The notes beneath the pieces are model-generated. The model saw nothing but the letters and a program-made list of their open reading frames with translations. It had not been told where the DNA came from and did no database searches. From an uncultured Oscillospiraceae bacterium (lineage in GTDB: Bacteria; Bacillota; Clostridia; Oscillospirales; Oscillospiraceae): a stretch of 40,664 bases of DNA. The stretch is taken from contig CALWXA010000023.1 in NCBI GenBank assembly GCA_944385395.1, forward strand, positions 1 through 40,664, given 5' to 3'. The translations under genes and the position numbers were made by a program. Positions 1-8,427 of the stretch are shown piece after piece (the first letter of the stretch is position 1; each line of letters opens with the position of its first letter).

Positions 1-22
1 AAGTCTTTTCGACAGGCTGCTG

Positions 23-57
23 CACTTTTTGAAACTTCAAAAAAGTTTCAAAAAGTG
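23..57. repeat. perfect 15-bp hairpin of repeat copy 1
   Basis: Perfect inverted repeat: arm 23-37 and arm 43-57 with a 5-base loop. It lies directly before the conserved part of an interspersed repeat (60-116). The second copy of that repeat, at 8270-8326, also has a hairpin just upstream, but with a different sequence. This suggests a two-hairpin element whose first stem varies. It could also act as a terminator for transcription arriving from the left edge. Confidence 0.6.
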
Positions 58-59
58 GT

Positions 60-116
60 TTGACTGGACGTGAAAGACAACCCTGACGGTTTTCTTTCAC
101 ACTATCTTTCCCTCCG
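60..116 (+). repeat. interspersed palindromic repeat, copy 1
   Basis: Bases 79-116 are identical to 8289-8326, and similarity extends back to about base 60. The core is itself an inverted repeat (arms 70-82 and 88-100, one mismatch, loop CTGAC). Read in frame it gives a spurious peptide containing NPDGFLSHYLSLR, identical in both copies, which is why short false ORFs appear over it. It looks like a REP- or MITE-like element rather than a gene. No transposase is nearby. Confidence 0.65.
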
Positions 117-163
117 AAACCTTCGGCGGGAAGGTTTATCGACAGACTCTACTATTGCAGCAA

Positions 164-1066
164 TCATACGCCGGCCAGTTCCTGCTCTTCCGGAGCAGCT
201 TCTGTCTGCTGCTCTTCTGCGGCGGATTCCTCCGGCTCTTCCGGAGCACTGCCGTCGAAGGGACGCTCCAGGCCTTCCAGATCCCGGAGGTTTTTCCGGA
301 AGTCATTGCAGAAGGCGGCGTATTCATAGCCGGTGCAGATCCGTTCATCCATCACCACGCCCATAGGCATGGCACGCTTATCCAGATCCCCCAAGGCATA
401 GCCGGGGACAGGCTTGCCCATGCACACGAACACACTGGTGGTGCCGAACTCATAGCAATGGTGGTGGATGAAGCTGGTCTTGATAGAGGCCAAATTGGTG
501 ATGAACAGGCTGGTATGGAACGGGGACAGGTCAATGATGGCCCGGGGCAGCAGGCCCACCTGATCCAGGTGGCGGGCCAGAAACACCACAAAACGCACCA
601 GTCCCGGCACCGCAAACAACGCCGAGGCAAACTTATCCATGGAGTTGGCGTAGGAAGCATCCTCATTTTTGGCAATGGTCTCCTGCACCCGCTGGTTGAT
701 GGTAAAAATGGTGTCGTCTGGATGGAGGAATACCTTCAATACCGTTTCGTCCGGCGTGCCGTCGGGGCGCTGCTTGAGCATCACAAAGGAGACGCAGAAG
801 TGATTGCGCTCATAGATGCGGTTGTTCATGATGAAATAGTTCAGCTTGGGGTTGGCCAGCACCGCCTTGTAATACGCCGCCATGATGATGCTCATGTGAT
901 TGATCCGCACGCCGCTGCGGCGCTTTTCCCGGATATAGCTTTTCATGAGATCCTCGTCAATATATTCCGTTACTGTATTTTGCGCATCGTAACGCTTGGG
1001 CATGATGTAAGGAACAATAGCCACAATAGGGCTCAGCCCTTTTACGCGTTTCCCGTCAGGGCGCAT
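164..1066 (-). CDS. E2/chloramphenicol-acetyltransferase-fold protein with degenerate active site
   Basis: The 300-residue protein resembles the catalytic domain of 2-oxo acid dehydrogenase E2 acyltransferases, which share the chloramphenicol acetyltransferase fold. There is no N-terminal lipoyl domain or peripheral-subunit-binding domain, and no E1/E3 gene nearby. The place of the catalytic HRxxDG motif reads D-E-R-I-C-T-G (residues 240-246), so both the catalytic His and the Asp are missing. The last 30 residues are rich in Glu, Ala and Pro and look disordered. The ATG at 1066 was chosen because GAGAGG lies 8 bases upstream; a longer in-frame start at 1099 has no such site. The gene is divergent from recJ and has its own promoter. 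Fold assignment is fairly sure; function is unknown, and CoA-dependent acyl transfer is unlikely with these residues. Confidence 0.75.
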   Translation of the reverse strand: MRPDGKRVKGLSPIVAIVPYIMPKRYDAQNTVTEYIDEDLMKSYIREKRRSGVRINHMSIIMAAYYKAVLANPKLNYFIMNNRIYERNHFCVSFVMLKQRPDGTPDETVLKVFLHPDDTIFTINQRVQETIAKNEDASYANSMDKFASALFAVPGLVRFVVFLARHLDQVGLLPRAIIDLSPFHTSLFITNLASIKTSFIHHHCYEFGTTSVFVCMGKPVPGYALGDLDKRAMPMGVVMDERICTGYEYAAFCNDFRKNLRDLEGLERPFDGSAPEEPEESAAEEQQTEAAPEEQELAGV

Positions 1067-1101
1067 AGCGATTTCCTCTCTTCTTTCTACAAGATGCATT
1101 C

Positions 1102-1130
1102 ATTATATAGGATAATGGCCACAAATGCAA
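1102..1130 (-). promoter_or_regulatory. sigma-A promoter for the E2-like gene
   Basis: On the minus strand TTGCAT (1125-1130) and TATAAT (1102-1107) are separated by exactly 17 bases, 35 bases ahead of the chosen start codon. The -10 box is a perfect consensus. Confidence 0.7.
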
Positions 1131-1183
1131 CCGTCCCGCCGGCGGATGGGGCAGGGGATCTTTCCCAGAAGCCGGATTTGTGC

Positions 1184-1212
1184 TTTACCTTTCCTATTGC
1201 ATTTGTTATAAT
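1184..1212 (+). promoter_or_regulatory. sigma-A promoter for the recJ operon
   Basis: TTTACC (1184-1189), 17 bases, TATAAT (1207-1212), about 50 bases before the recJ start. This is the only good promoter seen ahead of the recJ-relA-dtd-MBL-hemZ run, so it probably drives the whole operon. Confidence 0.6.
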
Positions 1213-1261
1213 AAATCATTATTAGTGTCAGTATGCCCAGAGGAAGGAGGCGCTTTACGAC

Positions 1262-3361
1262 ATGAAATTTCAGAAATGGCGTGTGGCGCCTGCCTGTCCC
1301 CAGGCGGCAGAGAGGCTGATGGCCGCGGGCTATCCGTATCTGGTGTCCGCCGTGCTGGCCAGAAGGGGCATTTCCTCCGCTGAGGAAGCAGCCGCCTTCC
1401 TGGAGCACGACCGGCAGCTGGCCTATTCTCCCCTGCTGATGAAGGATATGGACCGGGCTGTCGCCTGCATCAGCGCGGCTCTGGCCCAGAAGCGCCGCAT
1501 CGCCGTATTCGGCGACTATGATGTGGACGGTATCACCGCCACCTGCATCCTGGTGGACTATCTCACCTCCCGGGGAGCCGACTGTCTGTACTACATCCCA
1601 CGGCGCATCGAAGACGGTTACGGACTGGGGCAGGAGGCCATTCTGGCCCTGCATCAGCAGGGGGTATCCCTGCTCATCACCGTGGACTGCGGCATCACCG
1701 GCATGGACGAGGTGGCCTATGCCCGCTCCCTGGGTATGGAGGTAGTCATCACCGACCATCACGAATGCAAGGAGCAGCTGCCTCAGGCCAATGCCGTGGT
1801 AGATCCTCACCGCAGCGACTGTCCCTATCCCTTCAAGCATTTGGCGGGCTGCGGCGTAGCGCTGAAGCTGGTGCTGGCTTTGGGCGGGCCGGACCGGGAG
1901 GACGCTCTTTTTGCCCGGTACTGCTCCCTGGCCGCCATCGGCACGGTGGCGGATGTGATGCTGATGGCAGGGGAGAACCGGACCATCGTTTCCCGGGGGC
2001 TGGAGGTCATCCATCACTCGGATTTCATCGGGCTGCACGCCCTGCTGCAGGAGATTGGATTGGCCGACAAGGCCATCACCTCCGTGCAGATCGGCTTTGT
2101 GCTCTCGCCCCGGATCAACGCCGCCGGGCGCATGGGCGCCGCCGATGTGGCGGCGGATCTGCTGCTGTGCAGCGATCCGGACCGGGCGGCGGATCTGGCC
2201 CGGCAGCTGTGCACCCTCAACCGCCAGCGGCAGTGTGTGGAGCAGCAGATCTATGCCCAGGCCCTGGAGATGATCGAAGAGCTGCCGGAGGATCAGCGCA
2301 GTGCGCTGGTGCTCTCCAGCGATACCTGGCATCAGGGCGTGGTGGGCATTGTGGCCTCACGGCTCAGTGAGAAATTCTCCTGTCCCAGCTTTATGATCCA
2401 TCTCAACGACGGCGTGGGCAAGGGCTCCTGCCGCAGTTGGGGCGGTTTCAATCTCTTTACCGCATTGGAAAGCTGCAGCGATCTGCTGCTGGGGTTCGGC
2501 GGCCACGAGCTGGCGGCGGGCTTTACCATTGCCGAAGAAAACATTCCCGCATTCCGGGAGCGCATGAACCGCTGCGCCAGAGAATATCGGGGCGGAGCAG
2601 CGCCGGTATCCTGTCTGGACATCGATGTGGCCCTGACCCAGCCCGGGCGGGTGACCCTGGAGGAAGTGGCCGCTCTGGATGCGCTGGAGCCGTACGGCTC
2701 CGGCAACAGCCGGCCCGTATTCTGTCTGCAGGGCGCAACCCTGGAACGGATCCAGTACGTAGGACAAAATCGGCATCTGAAGCTGCATCTGAGCAAGGGC
2801 AGCGCACAGTTTGACGGTATCTTTTTCTCCGCCGCAGCCCAGCCCTGCTCCATCACCGCCGGCAGCCGGGTGGACGCCGCCTTCTATCTGCAGATCAACG
2901 AGTTCCGGGGCTGCCGGTCGGTGCAGCTGCAGATGGTGGATCTGCGGCCCTCCCTGTGCTGCAGCGCCAAGGAGGACGAGGCATTACAGCTGCTGCAGCG
3001 CTGTCTGGCCGGAGAAATTCTGAGCCGGAAGGACGCTGTGCGGCTGCGGCCCACACGGCAGCAATGCGTGGGGGCCTGGCGCTGCCTGCAGCAGCTGCTG
3101 CCCCAGGAGGGCGCTGCCTTCGATTATCTGCCCCTGATCCGCCGGATGGCCGGCGGCGTGTGCGGTGCAGAGCCCTTCCTGCGCTCGGCGCTGTGTCTGG
3201 AGATCTTCCGGGAGCGGCAGCTGCTGGAAAGCTGCCGGCAGGAAGAGCAGCTGATCCTGCGCTTTACAGATGCAGGGAAAAAAGTCAGTTTGGATGAGTC
3301 CGCCTATCTCATGCTGCTGGACGGCATCCTGGATCCATCCAAAGGAGGTGAAACGCCATGA
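1262..3361 (+). CDS. recJ: single-stranded-DNA-specific exonuclease RecJ
   Basis: RecJ degrades single-stranded DNA 5' to 3' and works in recombination, mismatch and gap repair. The 699-residue protein shows the DHH phosphoesterase motifs in order: DYDVDG at 85-90, DCGI at 142-145, TDHHE around 164-168, DPH at 181-183, and the DHHA1 motif GGHELAAGF near 412-420. An OB-fold region follows, then an extra C-terminal segment of about 130 residues that the shorter proteobacterial enzyme lacks; longer RecJ proteins are common in Firmicutes. AGGAAGGAGG lies upstream of the ATG at 1262. Its stop overlaps the relA start (ATGA at 3358-3361), so translation is probably coupled. In many Firmicutes an apt gene sits between recJ and relA; here it is absent. 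Confidence 0.95.
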   Translation: MKFQKWRVAPACPQAAERLMAAGYPYLVSAVLARRGISSAEEAAAFLEHDRQLAYSPLLMKDMDRAVACISAALAQKRRIAVFGDYDVDGITATCILVDYLTSRGADCLYYIPRRIEDGYGLGQEAILALHQQGVSLLITVDCGITGMDEVAYARSLGMEVVITDHHECKEQLPQANAVVDPHRSDCPYPFKHLAGCGVALKLVLALGGPDREDALFARYCSLAAIGTVADVMLMAGENRTIVSRGLEVIHHSDFIGLHALLQEIGLADKAITSVQIGFVLSPRINAAGRMGAADVAADLLLCSDPDRAADLARQLCTLNRQRQCVEQQIYAQALEMIEELPEDQRSALVLSSDTWHQGVVGIVASRLSEKFSCPSFMIHLNDGVGKGSCRSWGGFNLFTALESCSDLLLGFGGHELAAGFTIAEENIPAFRERMNRCAREYRGGAAPVSCLDIDVALTQPGRVTLEEVAALDALEPYGSGNSRPVFCLQGATLERIQYVGQNRHLKLHLSKGSAQFDGIFFSAAAQPCSITAGSRVDAAFYLQINEFRGCRSVQLQMVDLRPSLCCSAKEDEALQLLQRCLAGEILSRKDAVRLRPTRQQCVGAWRCLQQLLPQEGAAFDYLPLIRRMAGGVCGAEPFLRSALCLEIFRERQLLESCRQEEQLILRFTDAGKKVSLDESAYLMLLDGILDPSKGGETP

Positions 3362-5562
3362 CCATGGAAGAACGCTATGAACAACTGGAGGCAACCATCC
3401 GCTCCTACAATCCCGGCGCCAACTTCCAGCAGATCCGTGCTGCCTATGAGTACGCCGCTGCCGCCCACGAAGGACAGAAGCGCAAGGACGGCTCGCCCTT
3501 CGTCAGCCATCCCCTGGCGGTAGCCCAGATCGTGGCGGAGGAGCTGCATCTGGACTCCGAGTCCATCATGGCGGCTCTGCTTCACGACACCATCGAAGAC
3601 ACCGCCGCCACCCATGAGGATCTGGCCAAGATCTTCTCACCCACCGTGGCTGATCTGGTAGAAGGCGTCAGCAAGCTGACGAGAGTACACTTTACCTCCA
3701 AGGTCCAGGAGCAGATGGAAAACCTGCGCAAGATGCTGCTGGCCATGAGCAAGGACATCCGGGTGATCCTGGTGAAAATTGCCGACCGGCTCCACAACAT
3801 GCGGACCATGGAGTACCAGACCCCGGAAAAGCAGAAGCAGAAATCCTTCGAGACCATGGAGATCTATGCTCCCATTGCCCACCGCCTCGGTATGCAGCGG
3901 ATGAAATGGGAGCTGGAAGACCTGTCGCTGAAGTATCTGGACCCTGTGGGCTATCAGGAGATCACCGATGCCCTGGAGGTCAAGGAAGCCGAATACAAGG
4001 ACTTCATGGAGCAGGTGAACCAGCAGATCCGGCAGCGGGTGAAAGAGGACGGCATCGGCGACGCCGTGGTCTACGGGCGGCTGAAGCATCCCTACAGCAT
4101 CTACCGCAAGATGTATACCCAGAACAAGTCCCTCAATGAGATCTTCGATCTCATCGCTTTCCGGGTCATCGTGGACACGGTGGCGGACTGCTACAACGTG
4201 CTGGGCATCGTCCACGATCTCTACAAGCCCATTCTGGGCCGGTTCAAGGACTACATCGGCACCCCCAAGCCCAACATGTATCAGAGCCTCCACACCACGG
4301 TGATGGGCGCTTCCGGCATCCCCTTTGAGGTGCAGATCCGCACCCATGAGATGCACGAGATCGCCGAATACGGTATCGCCGCCCACTGGAAGTACAAGCA
4401 GAACGGGCAGGGCAAGGGCGACGAGAACAGCTACGAATGGGTCCGGCGGCTGCTGGAAAACCAGGACGGCGCCGACGCCGAGGAATTCATCCACTCCCTG
4501 AAAGTGGATATGTTCGCCGACGAGGTATTCGTCTTTACCCCCCGGGGCGATGTCATCAATCTGCCTGCCGGGGCCACCCCCATCGACTACGCCTACACCA
4601 TTCACTCCGCCGTGGGCAACCATATGGTGGGTGCCAAGGTCAATGGACGCATCGTGCAGTACGACTACCAGCTGCGCAACGGCGACGTGGTGGAGGTACT
4701 GACCTCCCAGTCCGCCCGGGGACCCAGCCGGGACTGGATCAAGATCGCACGGAGCAGCGAGGCACGGTCCAAGATCCGTCAGTGGTTCAAGCGGGAGCGC
4801 CGGGATGAGAACATCGTGGCGGGCCGGGCTTCCTTCGAGTCCGAGCTCAAGCGCTGCGGTGTCACCATCAAGGAACTGGCCAGCGACGAAAACCTGCCGG
4901 CGGTACTGAAAAAGCTGAGCTACAACACGCTGGACGACATGTACGCCGCCATCGGCTACGGCGGCATCACCGCCCTGAAAATCGTAGGCCGGCTGCGGGA
5001 GGAGATCCAGAAGATCATCCAGCGCCGCCAGGCCGAACTGCCCCAGCCTGTGGCAGAGCCGGCCAAACAGGAGGCCGCCAAGCAGGCGGCGCCGGTCCGG
5101 CAGCGGGCGGTACAGGGCATCATCGTAGAGGGCATGGCCAACTGCCTGGTGAAGTTTGCCAAGTGCTGTACCCCCGTACCCGGGGATGACATTGTAGGCT
5201 TCATCACCAAGGGCTACGGCATCAGCGTACACCGCAGCGACTGCCCCAACGCCTCCCCGGAACGCCGGGCCAAGGAGGAAGGACGCTGGCTGAAGGTCAG
5301 CTGGGCCGAGAGCGCCCAGGAGACCTATCACACCACCCTGCAGGTCACTGCCAAGGACCGGATGGGCATCATCGTGGATATCTCCACGGTGCTCTCCTCC
5401 ACCAAAACACGGGTGTGTTCCCTCAATGCCAGAACCACCCCCGACGGGTTCGCCCTGACGGAGATCGAGATCGAGGTCTCCGACCATCAGCAGCTGCAGA
5501 CGGTGATCCGCCGGCTGGAGCAGATCTCCGGTGTGATGCGGGTCACCCGCCCCGCCGGCTAA
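3358..5562 (+). CDS. relA: bifunctional (p)ppGpp synthetase/hydrolase RelA/SpoT (Rel)
   Basis: This enzyme makes and breaks the stringent-response alarmones ppGpp and pppGpp. The 734 residues carry an N-terminal HD hydrolase domain (His51, His76-Asp77, Glu80-Asp81), the synthetase domain with YSIYRKM near 250, and the loop RFKD at 295-298. The RxKD form marks bifunctional Rel enzymes, as opposed to ExDD in synthetase-only RelA. Then follow a TGS domain from about 393, a helical region, the conserved Cys region (KCCTPVPGD near 601-609) and a C-terminal ACT domain. All hydrolase residues are kept, so both activities are expected. GGAGGTGA lies 6 bases ahead of the start, inside the end of recJ. 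Confidence 0.96.
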   Translation: MTMEERYEQLEATIRSYNPGANFQQIRAAYEYAAAAHEGQKRKDGSPFVSHPLAVAQIVAEELHLDSESIMAALLHDTIEDTAATHEDLAKIFSPTVADLVEGVSKLTRVHFTSKVQEQMENLRKMLLAMSKDIRVILVKIADRLHNMRTMEYQTPEKQKQKSFETMEIYAPIAHRLGMQRMKWELEDLSLKYLDPVGYQEITDALEVKEAEYKDFMEQVNQQIRQRVKEDGIGDAVVYGRLKHPYSIYRKMYTQNKSLNEIFDLIAFRVIVDTVADCYNVLGIVHDLYKPILGRFKDYIGTPKPNMYQSLHTTVMGASGIPFEVQIRTHEMHEIAEYGIAAHWKYKQNGQGKGDENSYEWVRRLLENQDGADAEEFIHSLKVDMFADEVFVFTPRGDVINLPAGATPIDYAYTIHSAVGNHMVGAKVNGRIVQYDYQLRNGDVVEVLTSQSARGPSRDWIKIARSSEARSKIRQWFKRERRDENIVAGRASFESELKRCGVTIKELASDENLPAVLKKLSYNTLDDMYAAIGYGGITALKIVGRLREEIQKIIQRRQAELPQPVAEPAKQEAAKQAAPVRQRAVQGIIVEGMANCLVKFAKCCTPVPGDDIVGFITKGYGISVHRSDCPNASPERRAKEEGRWLKVSWAESAQETYHTTLQVTAKDRMGIIVDISTVLSSTKTRVCSLNARTTPDGFALTEIEIEVSDHQQLQTVIRRLEQISGVMRVTRPAG

Positions 5563-5586
5563 TCATCGAAAGGAGCAAGTTCCTCT

Positions 5587-6033
5587 ATGCGAGCAGTACT
5601 CACCCGGGTGAAAAGCGCCTCTGTCACCGTGGCAGGCGAAGTGGTGGGCCAGATCGGCCCCGGCTTCCTGATCCTGCTGGGCGTCACCCACAACGATACC
5701 GAAGCCCAGGCCGTGAAGCTGGCTGACAAGCTGACGGGCCTGCGGATCTTTGAGGACGAGAGCGGCAAGATGAATCTGGGCCTGGAGGCCGTAAACGGCC
5801 AGATTCTGGTGATCTCCCAGTTCACCCTGTACGCCAACTGCAAAAAGGGCCGACGTCCGGAATTCCTCTCCGCCGCCCGGCCGGAAGTGGCCACGCCGCT
5901 GTACGAGAAATTCGTGGAGCTGTGCCGGGACAAGGGTTTCCATGTGGAGACCGGCCGGTTCGGCGCCGAAATGCTGGTGGAATCCATCAACGACGGGCCT
6001 TTGACCATCGTGGTGGACACCGATCAGCTGTAA
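5587..6033 (+). CDS. dtd: D-aminoacyl-tRNA deacylase
   Basis: Dtd removes D-amino acids (and glycine mischarged on tRNA-Ala) from tRNA, protecting translation. The protein has the usual length of 148 residues. The two family motifs are present: SQFTLYA around residues 78-84, and GPLTIVVDT near the C-terminus, a mild variant of the usual GPVT. AAAGGAG lies upstream of the ATG at 5587, 24 bases after relA. The relA-dtd order is widespread in Firmicutes and reflects a shared transcript rather than a known biochemical link. Confidence 0.95.
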   Translation: MRAVLTRVKSASVTVAGEVVGQIGPGFLILLGVTHNDTEAQAVKLADKLTGLRIFEDESGKMNLGLEAVNGQILVISQFTLYANCKKGRRPEFLSAARPEVATPLYEKFVELCRDKGFHVETGRFGAEMLVESINDGPLTIVVDTDQL

Positions 6034-6059
6034 ACACCACCATTTTCAGGAGGTTTATC

Positions 6060-6686
6060 ATGCAGATCCAAACACTGGCAGTAGGGCCTTTAATGACCAA
6101 CTGCTATCTTTTGCAGGATGAAACGGCCGGCGTATGCGCCGTCATCGATCCCGGTGACGAGGGCGCACGGATCGCCCGGGCCGTGGCTGATTCCGGCTGC
6201 GCCCTGCAGTTTATCCTGCTGACCCACGGTCACTATGACCATTTCACCGGTCTTGCGGAGCTGCTGCGGCAGTATCCCGACACCCCGGTATACATCCAGC
6301 CCAACGACGCCGCCGACGGCGCCGGCGGCGCCTATTCCCTGAAGGCACCCCGGCTGGATGACGCCCATCAGCGCTGGTACCGGGAAGGGGACACCCTGAC
6401 GCTGGGCTCCCTCACCATCCGTGTCCTGGAGACTCCGGGCCACTCTCAGGGCAGCGTATGTCTGGTGGTGGGCGATGTGATTTTCTCCGGCGACACCCTG
6501 TTCCTGGCCTCCTGCGGCCGTACGGATTTCCCCGGCGGCGACTATCGGGCCATGCTGCAGTCCCTGGCTCGGCTGGGACGGCTGGAAGGGGACTACCGGG
6601 TCTATCCCGGCCACGACCGTTCCACCACCCTGGACTATGAGCGGCAGCACAATCCCTACATGCGCCACGCCCTGAGCCTGTCATGA
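6060..6686 (+). CDS. MBL-fold metallo-hydrolase, glyoxalase II-like
   Basis: A 208-residue metallo-beta-lactamase-fold hydrolase. The metal-binding motif THGHYDH spans residues 55-61; a further His is in ETPGHSQG near 136, the bridging Asp in SGDTLF, and the last His in YPGHD. This pattern fits small hydroxyacylglutathione-hydrolase-like proteins, but many of these in Firmicutes have no proven substrate. The ATG at 6060 follows AGGAGG by 6 bases. An upstream in-frame start at 5922 would overlap dtd by over 100 bases and was rejected. The stop overlaps the hemZ start (ATGA), so the two are translationally coupled. Confidence 0.9.
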   Translation: MQIQTLAVGPLMTNCYLLQDETAGVCAVIDPGDEGARIARAVADSGCALQFILLTHGHYDHFTGLAELLRQYPDTPVYIQPNDAADGAGGAYSLKAPRLDDAHQRWYREGDTLTLGSLTIRVLETPGHSQGSVCLVVGDVIFSGDTLFLASCGRTDFPGGDYRAMLQSLARLGRLEGDYRVYPGHDRSTTLDYERQHNPYMRHALSLS

Positions 6687-8161
6687 AGCTGATTTTTCAC
6701 GGTCACGACGACCGCTATGCCATTGAGCAGAGCCTGCTGGCCTTTTTCCCCCAGCAGCGGCCGGTTTACGAGCCGGCCCAGCCGGGAGAGGATCAGGCGG
6801 AGGTATCTCTCCACGTAGGCAAGGTATACACCACCGGTGTCACCCAGCTCACCTGCGATGGTAAAACCGCCCGGGGCGTCTCCCGGATCCGGATACCGGA
6901 GGGGCTGGATGAATATGAGACGCAGCGGCTGCGGCAGCGGGTGCTGAAGCTCAGCTTTTTCAAGGCCGCCCGGACCATCACCGGCGTGACCCCCTCCTGG
7001 GGCGCCCTCACCGGCATCCGGCCGGGGAAGATTGCCGGGGCCTTGCTGGAGCAGGGCTGCACCGTAGGGGAGACCCAGCGGGTGCTGCGGGACACCTATT
7101 TTGTCTCGCCGGAGCGGCGGCAGCTGGCGATAGAAACCGCTCAGGCCGGTTTGAAAGCCAAGGCAGAACTGCAGCCGAAGGATATCTCCCTCTACATCGG
7201 GATCCCCTTCTGTCCTACCCGCTGCGCCTACTGCAGCTTCGTATCCGCCTCGGTGGAAAAGAGCTTTGCCCTGATGGAGCCGTATCTGGAGGCTCTGAAG
7301 CAGGAGATCACCCTGGCGGCGGAAACCGTCCGGGAGCTGGGGCTGCGGATCAAGTCCTTCTACATGGGCGGCGGTACCCCCACCACCCTGTCGGCCCGGC
7401 AGCTGCAGGAGCTGCTGGACCATCTCAACGCCAGCTTTGATCTCACAGACTGCGCCGAATATTGCATCGAGGCCGGACGGCCCGACACCATTACCCGGGA
7501 AAAGCTGCAGGTACTGCTGGACCACGGCACGGACCGCATCAGCGTCAATCCCCAGTCTCTGGAGGACACGGTGCTGCGGGCCATTGGCCGGCAGCACTCT
7601 GCCGGGGATATCTACCAGACCATGGAGCTGGTACAGTCCATGGGCTTTGCCCATGTGAATATGGATCTCATTGCCGGGCTTCCGGAGGATACTCCGGAGG
7701 GGTTCCGGCGGAGTCTGGACGGGTGCCTTGCCATGGGACCGGACAACATCACCGTCCACACCCTGGCACTGAAAAAGGGCAGCCGTATCCTGCTGGAAGG
7801 TCTGCGGATCCCCACAGGAGAGCAGGTGGCCGAAATGCTGGATTACGCCAATCCCACCCTCCGGCAGGCCGGGTTCGTGCCCTACTATCTCTACCGGCAG
7901 AAATATATGTCCGGCAGCTTTGAGAATGTGGGATGGTGCATATCCGGGGCAGAGGGGCTGTATAATATCTACATCATGGAAGAACTGCACAGCATCCTGT
8001 CCCTGGGAGCCGGCGGCTCCACCAAAATGGTGGATGCAGCCCGGGGGCACATTGAGCGGGTATTCCACCCCAAGTTCCCCGCCGAATACATCCAGAGGCC
8101 GGAGAAGATCCGGGAAAATCTGGCAGCCTTCCGTGCATTCCACCAGAACATGGGCAAATAA
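6683..8161 (+). CDS. hemZ: HemZ-type radical SAM coproporphyrinogen dehydrogenase
   Basis: A 492-residue radical SAM protein of the HemN/HemZ family. The [4Fe-4S] motif is C177-PTR-C181-AY-C184, followed by the Gly-rich GGGTPT. The N-terminal 160 residues carry the LTGIRPGKI segment (109-117) typical of HemZ rather than HemN or HemW. In Bacillus, HemZ is linked to anaerobic oxidation of coproporphyrinogen III. No other haem gene is in the window, so the substrate is inferred from the family only. Its start overlaps the stop of the MBL gene and it is the last gene of the recJ operon. In other Clostridia hisS and aspS often follow; here the flippase block does. Confidence 0.88.
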   Translation: MKLIFHGHDDRYAIEQSLLAFFPQQRPVYEPAQPGEDQAEVSLHVGKVYTTGVTQLTCDGKTARGVSRIRIPEGLDEYETQRLRQRVLKLSFFKAARTITGVTPSWGALTGIRPGKIAGALLEQGCTVGETQRVLRDTYFVSPERRQLAIETAQAGLKAKAELQPKDISLYIGIPFCPTRCAYCSFVSASVEKSFALMEPYLEALKQEITLAAETVRELGLRIKSFYMGGGTPTTLSARQLQELLDHLNASFDLTDCAEYCIEAGRPDTITREKLQVLLDHGTDRISVNPQSLEDTVLRAIGRQHSAGDIYQTMELVQSMGFAHVNMDLIAGLPEDTPEGFRRSLDGCLAMGPDNITVHTLALKKGSRILLEGLRIPTGEQVAEMLDYANPTLRQAGFVPYYLYRQKYMSGSFENVGWCISGAEGLYNIYIMEELHSILSLGAGGSTKMVDAARGHIERVFHPKFPAEYIQRPEKIRENLAAFRAFHQNMGK

Positions 8162-8163
8162 AC

Positions 8164-8192
8164 AGCAGGCGGGGCTCTTATGCCCCGCACTG
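8164..8192. repeat. GC-rich hairpin after hemZ, copy A of a repeated stem
   Basis: Arms AGCAGGCGGGGC and GCCCCGCACTGC with the loop TCTTAT. Identical arms with a different loop recur at 8359-8390, so two copies of the hairpin flank the palindromic repeat. There is no T-run, so it is a poor intrinsic terminator, but it may protect the 3' end of the hemZ transcript. Confidence 0.55.
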
Positions 8193-8227
8193 CGCCGCCT
8201 GTCAAAAATACTTTTTGCCAGGCGGGA

Positions 8228-8266
8228 CCTTGCGAAACTTTCCATAGTTTTCATAGTTTCGCAAGG
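8228..8266. repeat. 12-bp stem hairpin upstream of repeat copy 2
   Basis: Perfect arms 8228-8239 and 8255-8266 with a 15-base loop. It occupies the same place relative to repeat copy 2 as the 23-57 hairpin does to copy 1. The two stems share the GAAACT/AGTTTC part and differ elsewhere. Confidence 0.55.
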
Positions 8267-8269
8267 CAG

Positions 8270-8326
8270 TTCACTGAACGCGAAAGAAAACCCTGACGGT
8301 TTTCTTTCACACTATCTTTCCCTCCG
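8270..8326 (+). repeat. interspersed palindromic repeat, copy 2
   Basis: The core inverted repeat has perfect 11-base arms (8282-8292 and 8298-8308) around CTGAC. Bases 8289-8326 match 79-116 exactly. It lies in the 266-base gap between hemZ and the flippase gene, which otherwise holds only hairpins and the flippase leader. Confidence 0.65.
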
Positions 8327-8358
8327 TTACATAGAAGCACTTTGCTTTCATTCCTTGC

Positions 8359-8390
8359 AGCAGGCGGGGCGGCACACCGCCCCGCACTGC
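8359..8390. repeat. GC-rich hairpin, copy B of a repeated stem
   Basis: Arms AGCAGGCGGGGC and GCCCCGCACTGC, as at 8164-8192, with the loop GGCACACC, which extends the stem. Pyrimidine-rich TTTCTTTTCC follows, so this copy could act as a terminator just before the flippase gene. Confidence 0.5.
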
Positions 8391-8427
8391 TTTCTTTTCC
8401 TTGCTATCTTGCGGAAAGGGGCGTTTC

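Noticed and set aside
1103-2332. 409-codon antisense frame over recJ
   Set aside because: Antisense shadow with no recognisable domain; recJ explains the coding signal.
3637-5487. 616-codon antisense frame in relA
   Set aside because: Low-complexity Gly/Val/His-rich product, no ribosome binding site, and full overlap with an unmistakable Rel protein.
5922-6059. Longer start for the MBL-fold protein
   Set aside because: It would overlap dtd by over 100 bases, and the AGGAGG at 6049-6054 fits the ATG at 6060.
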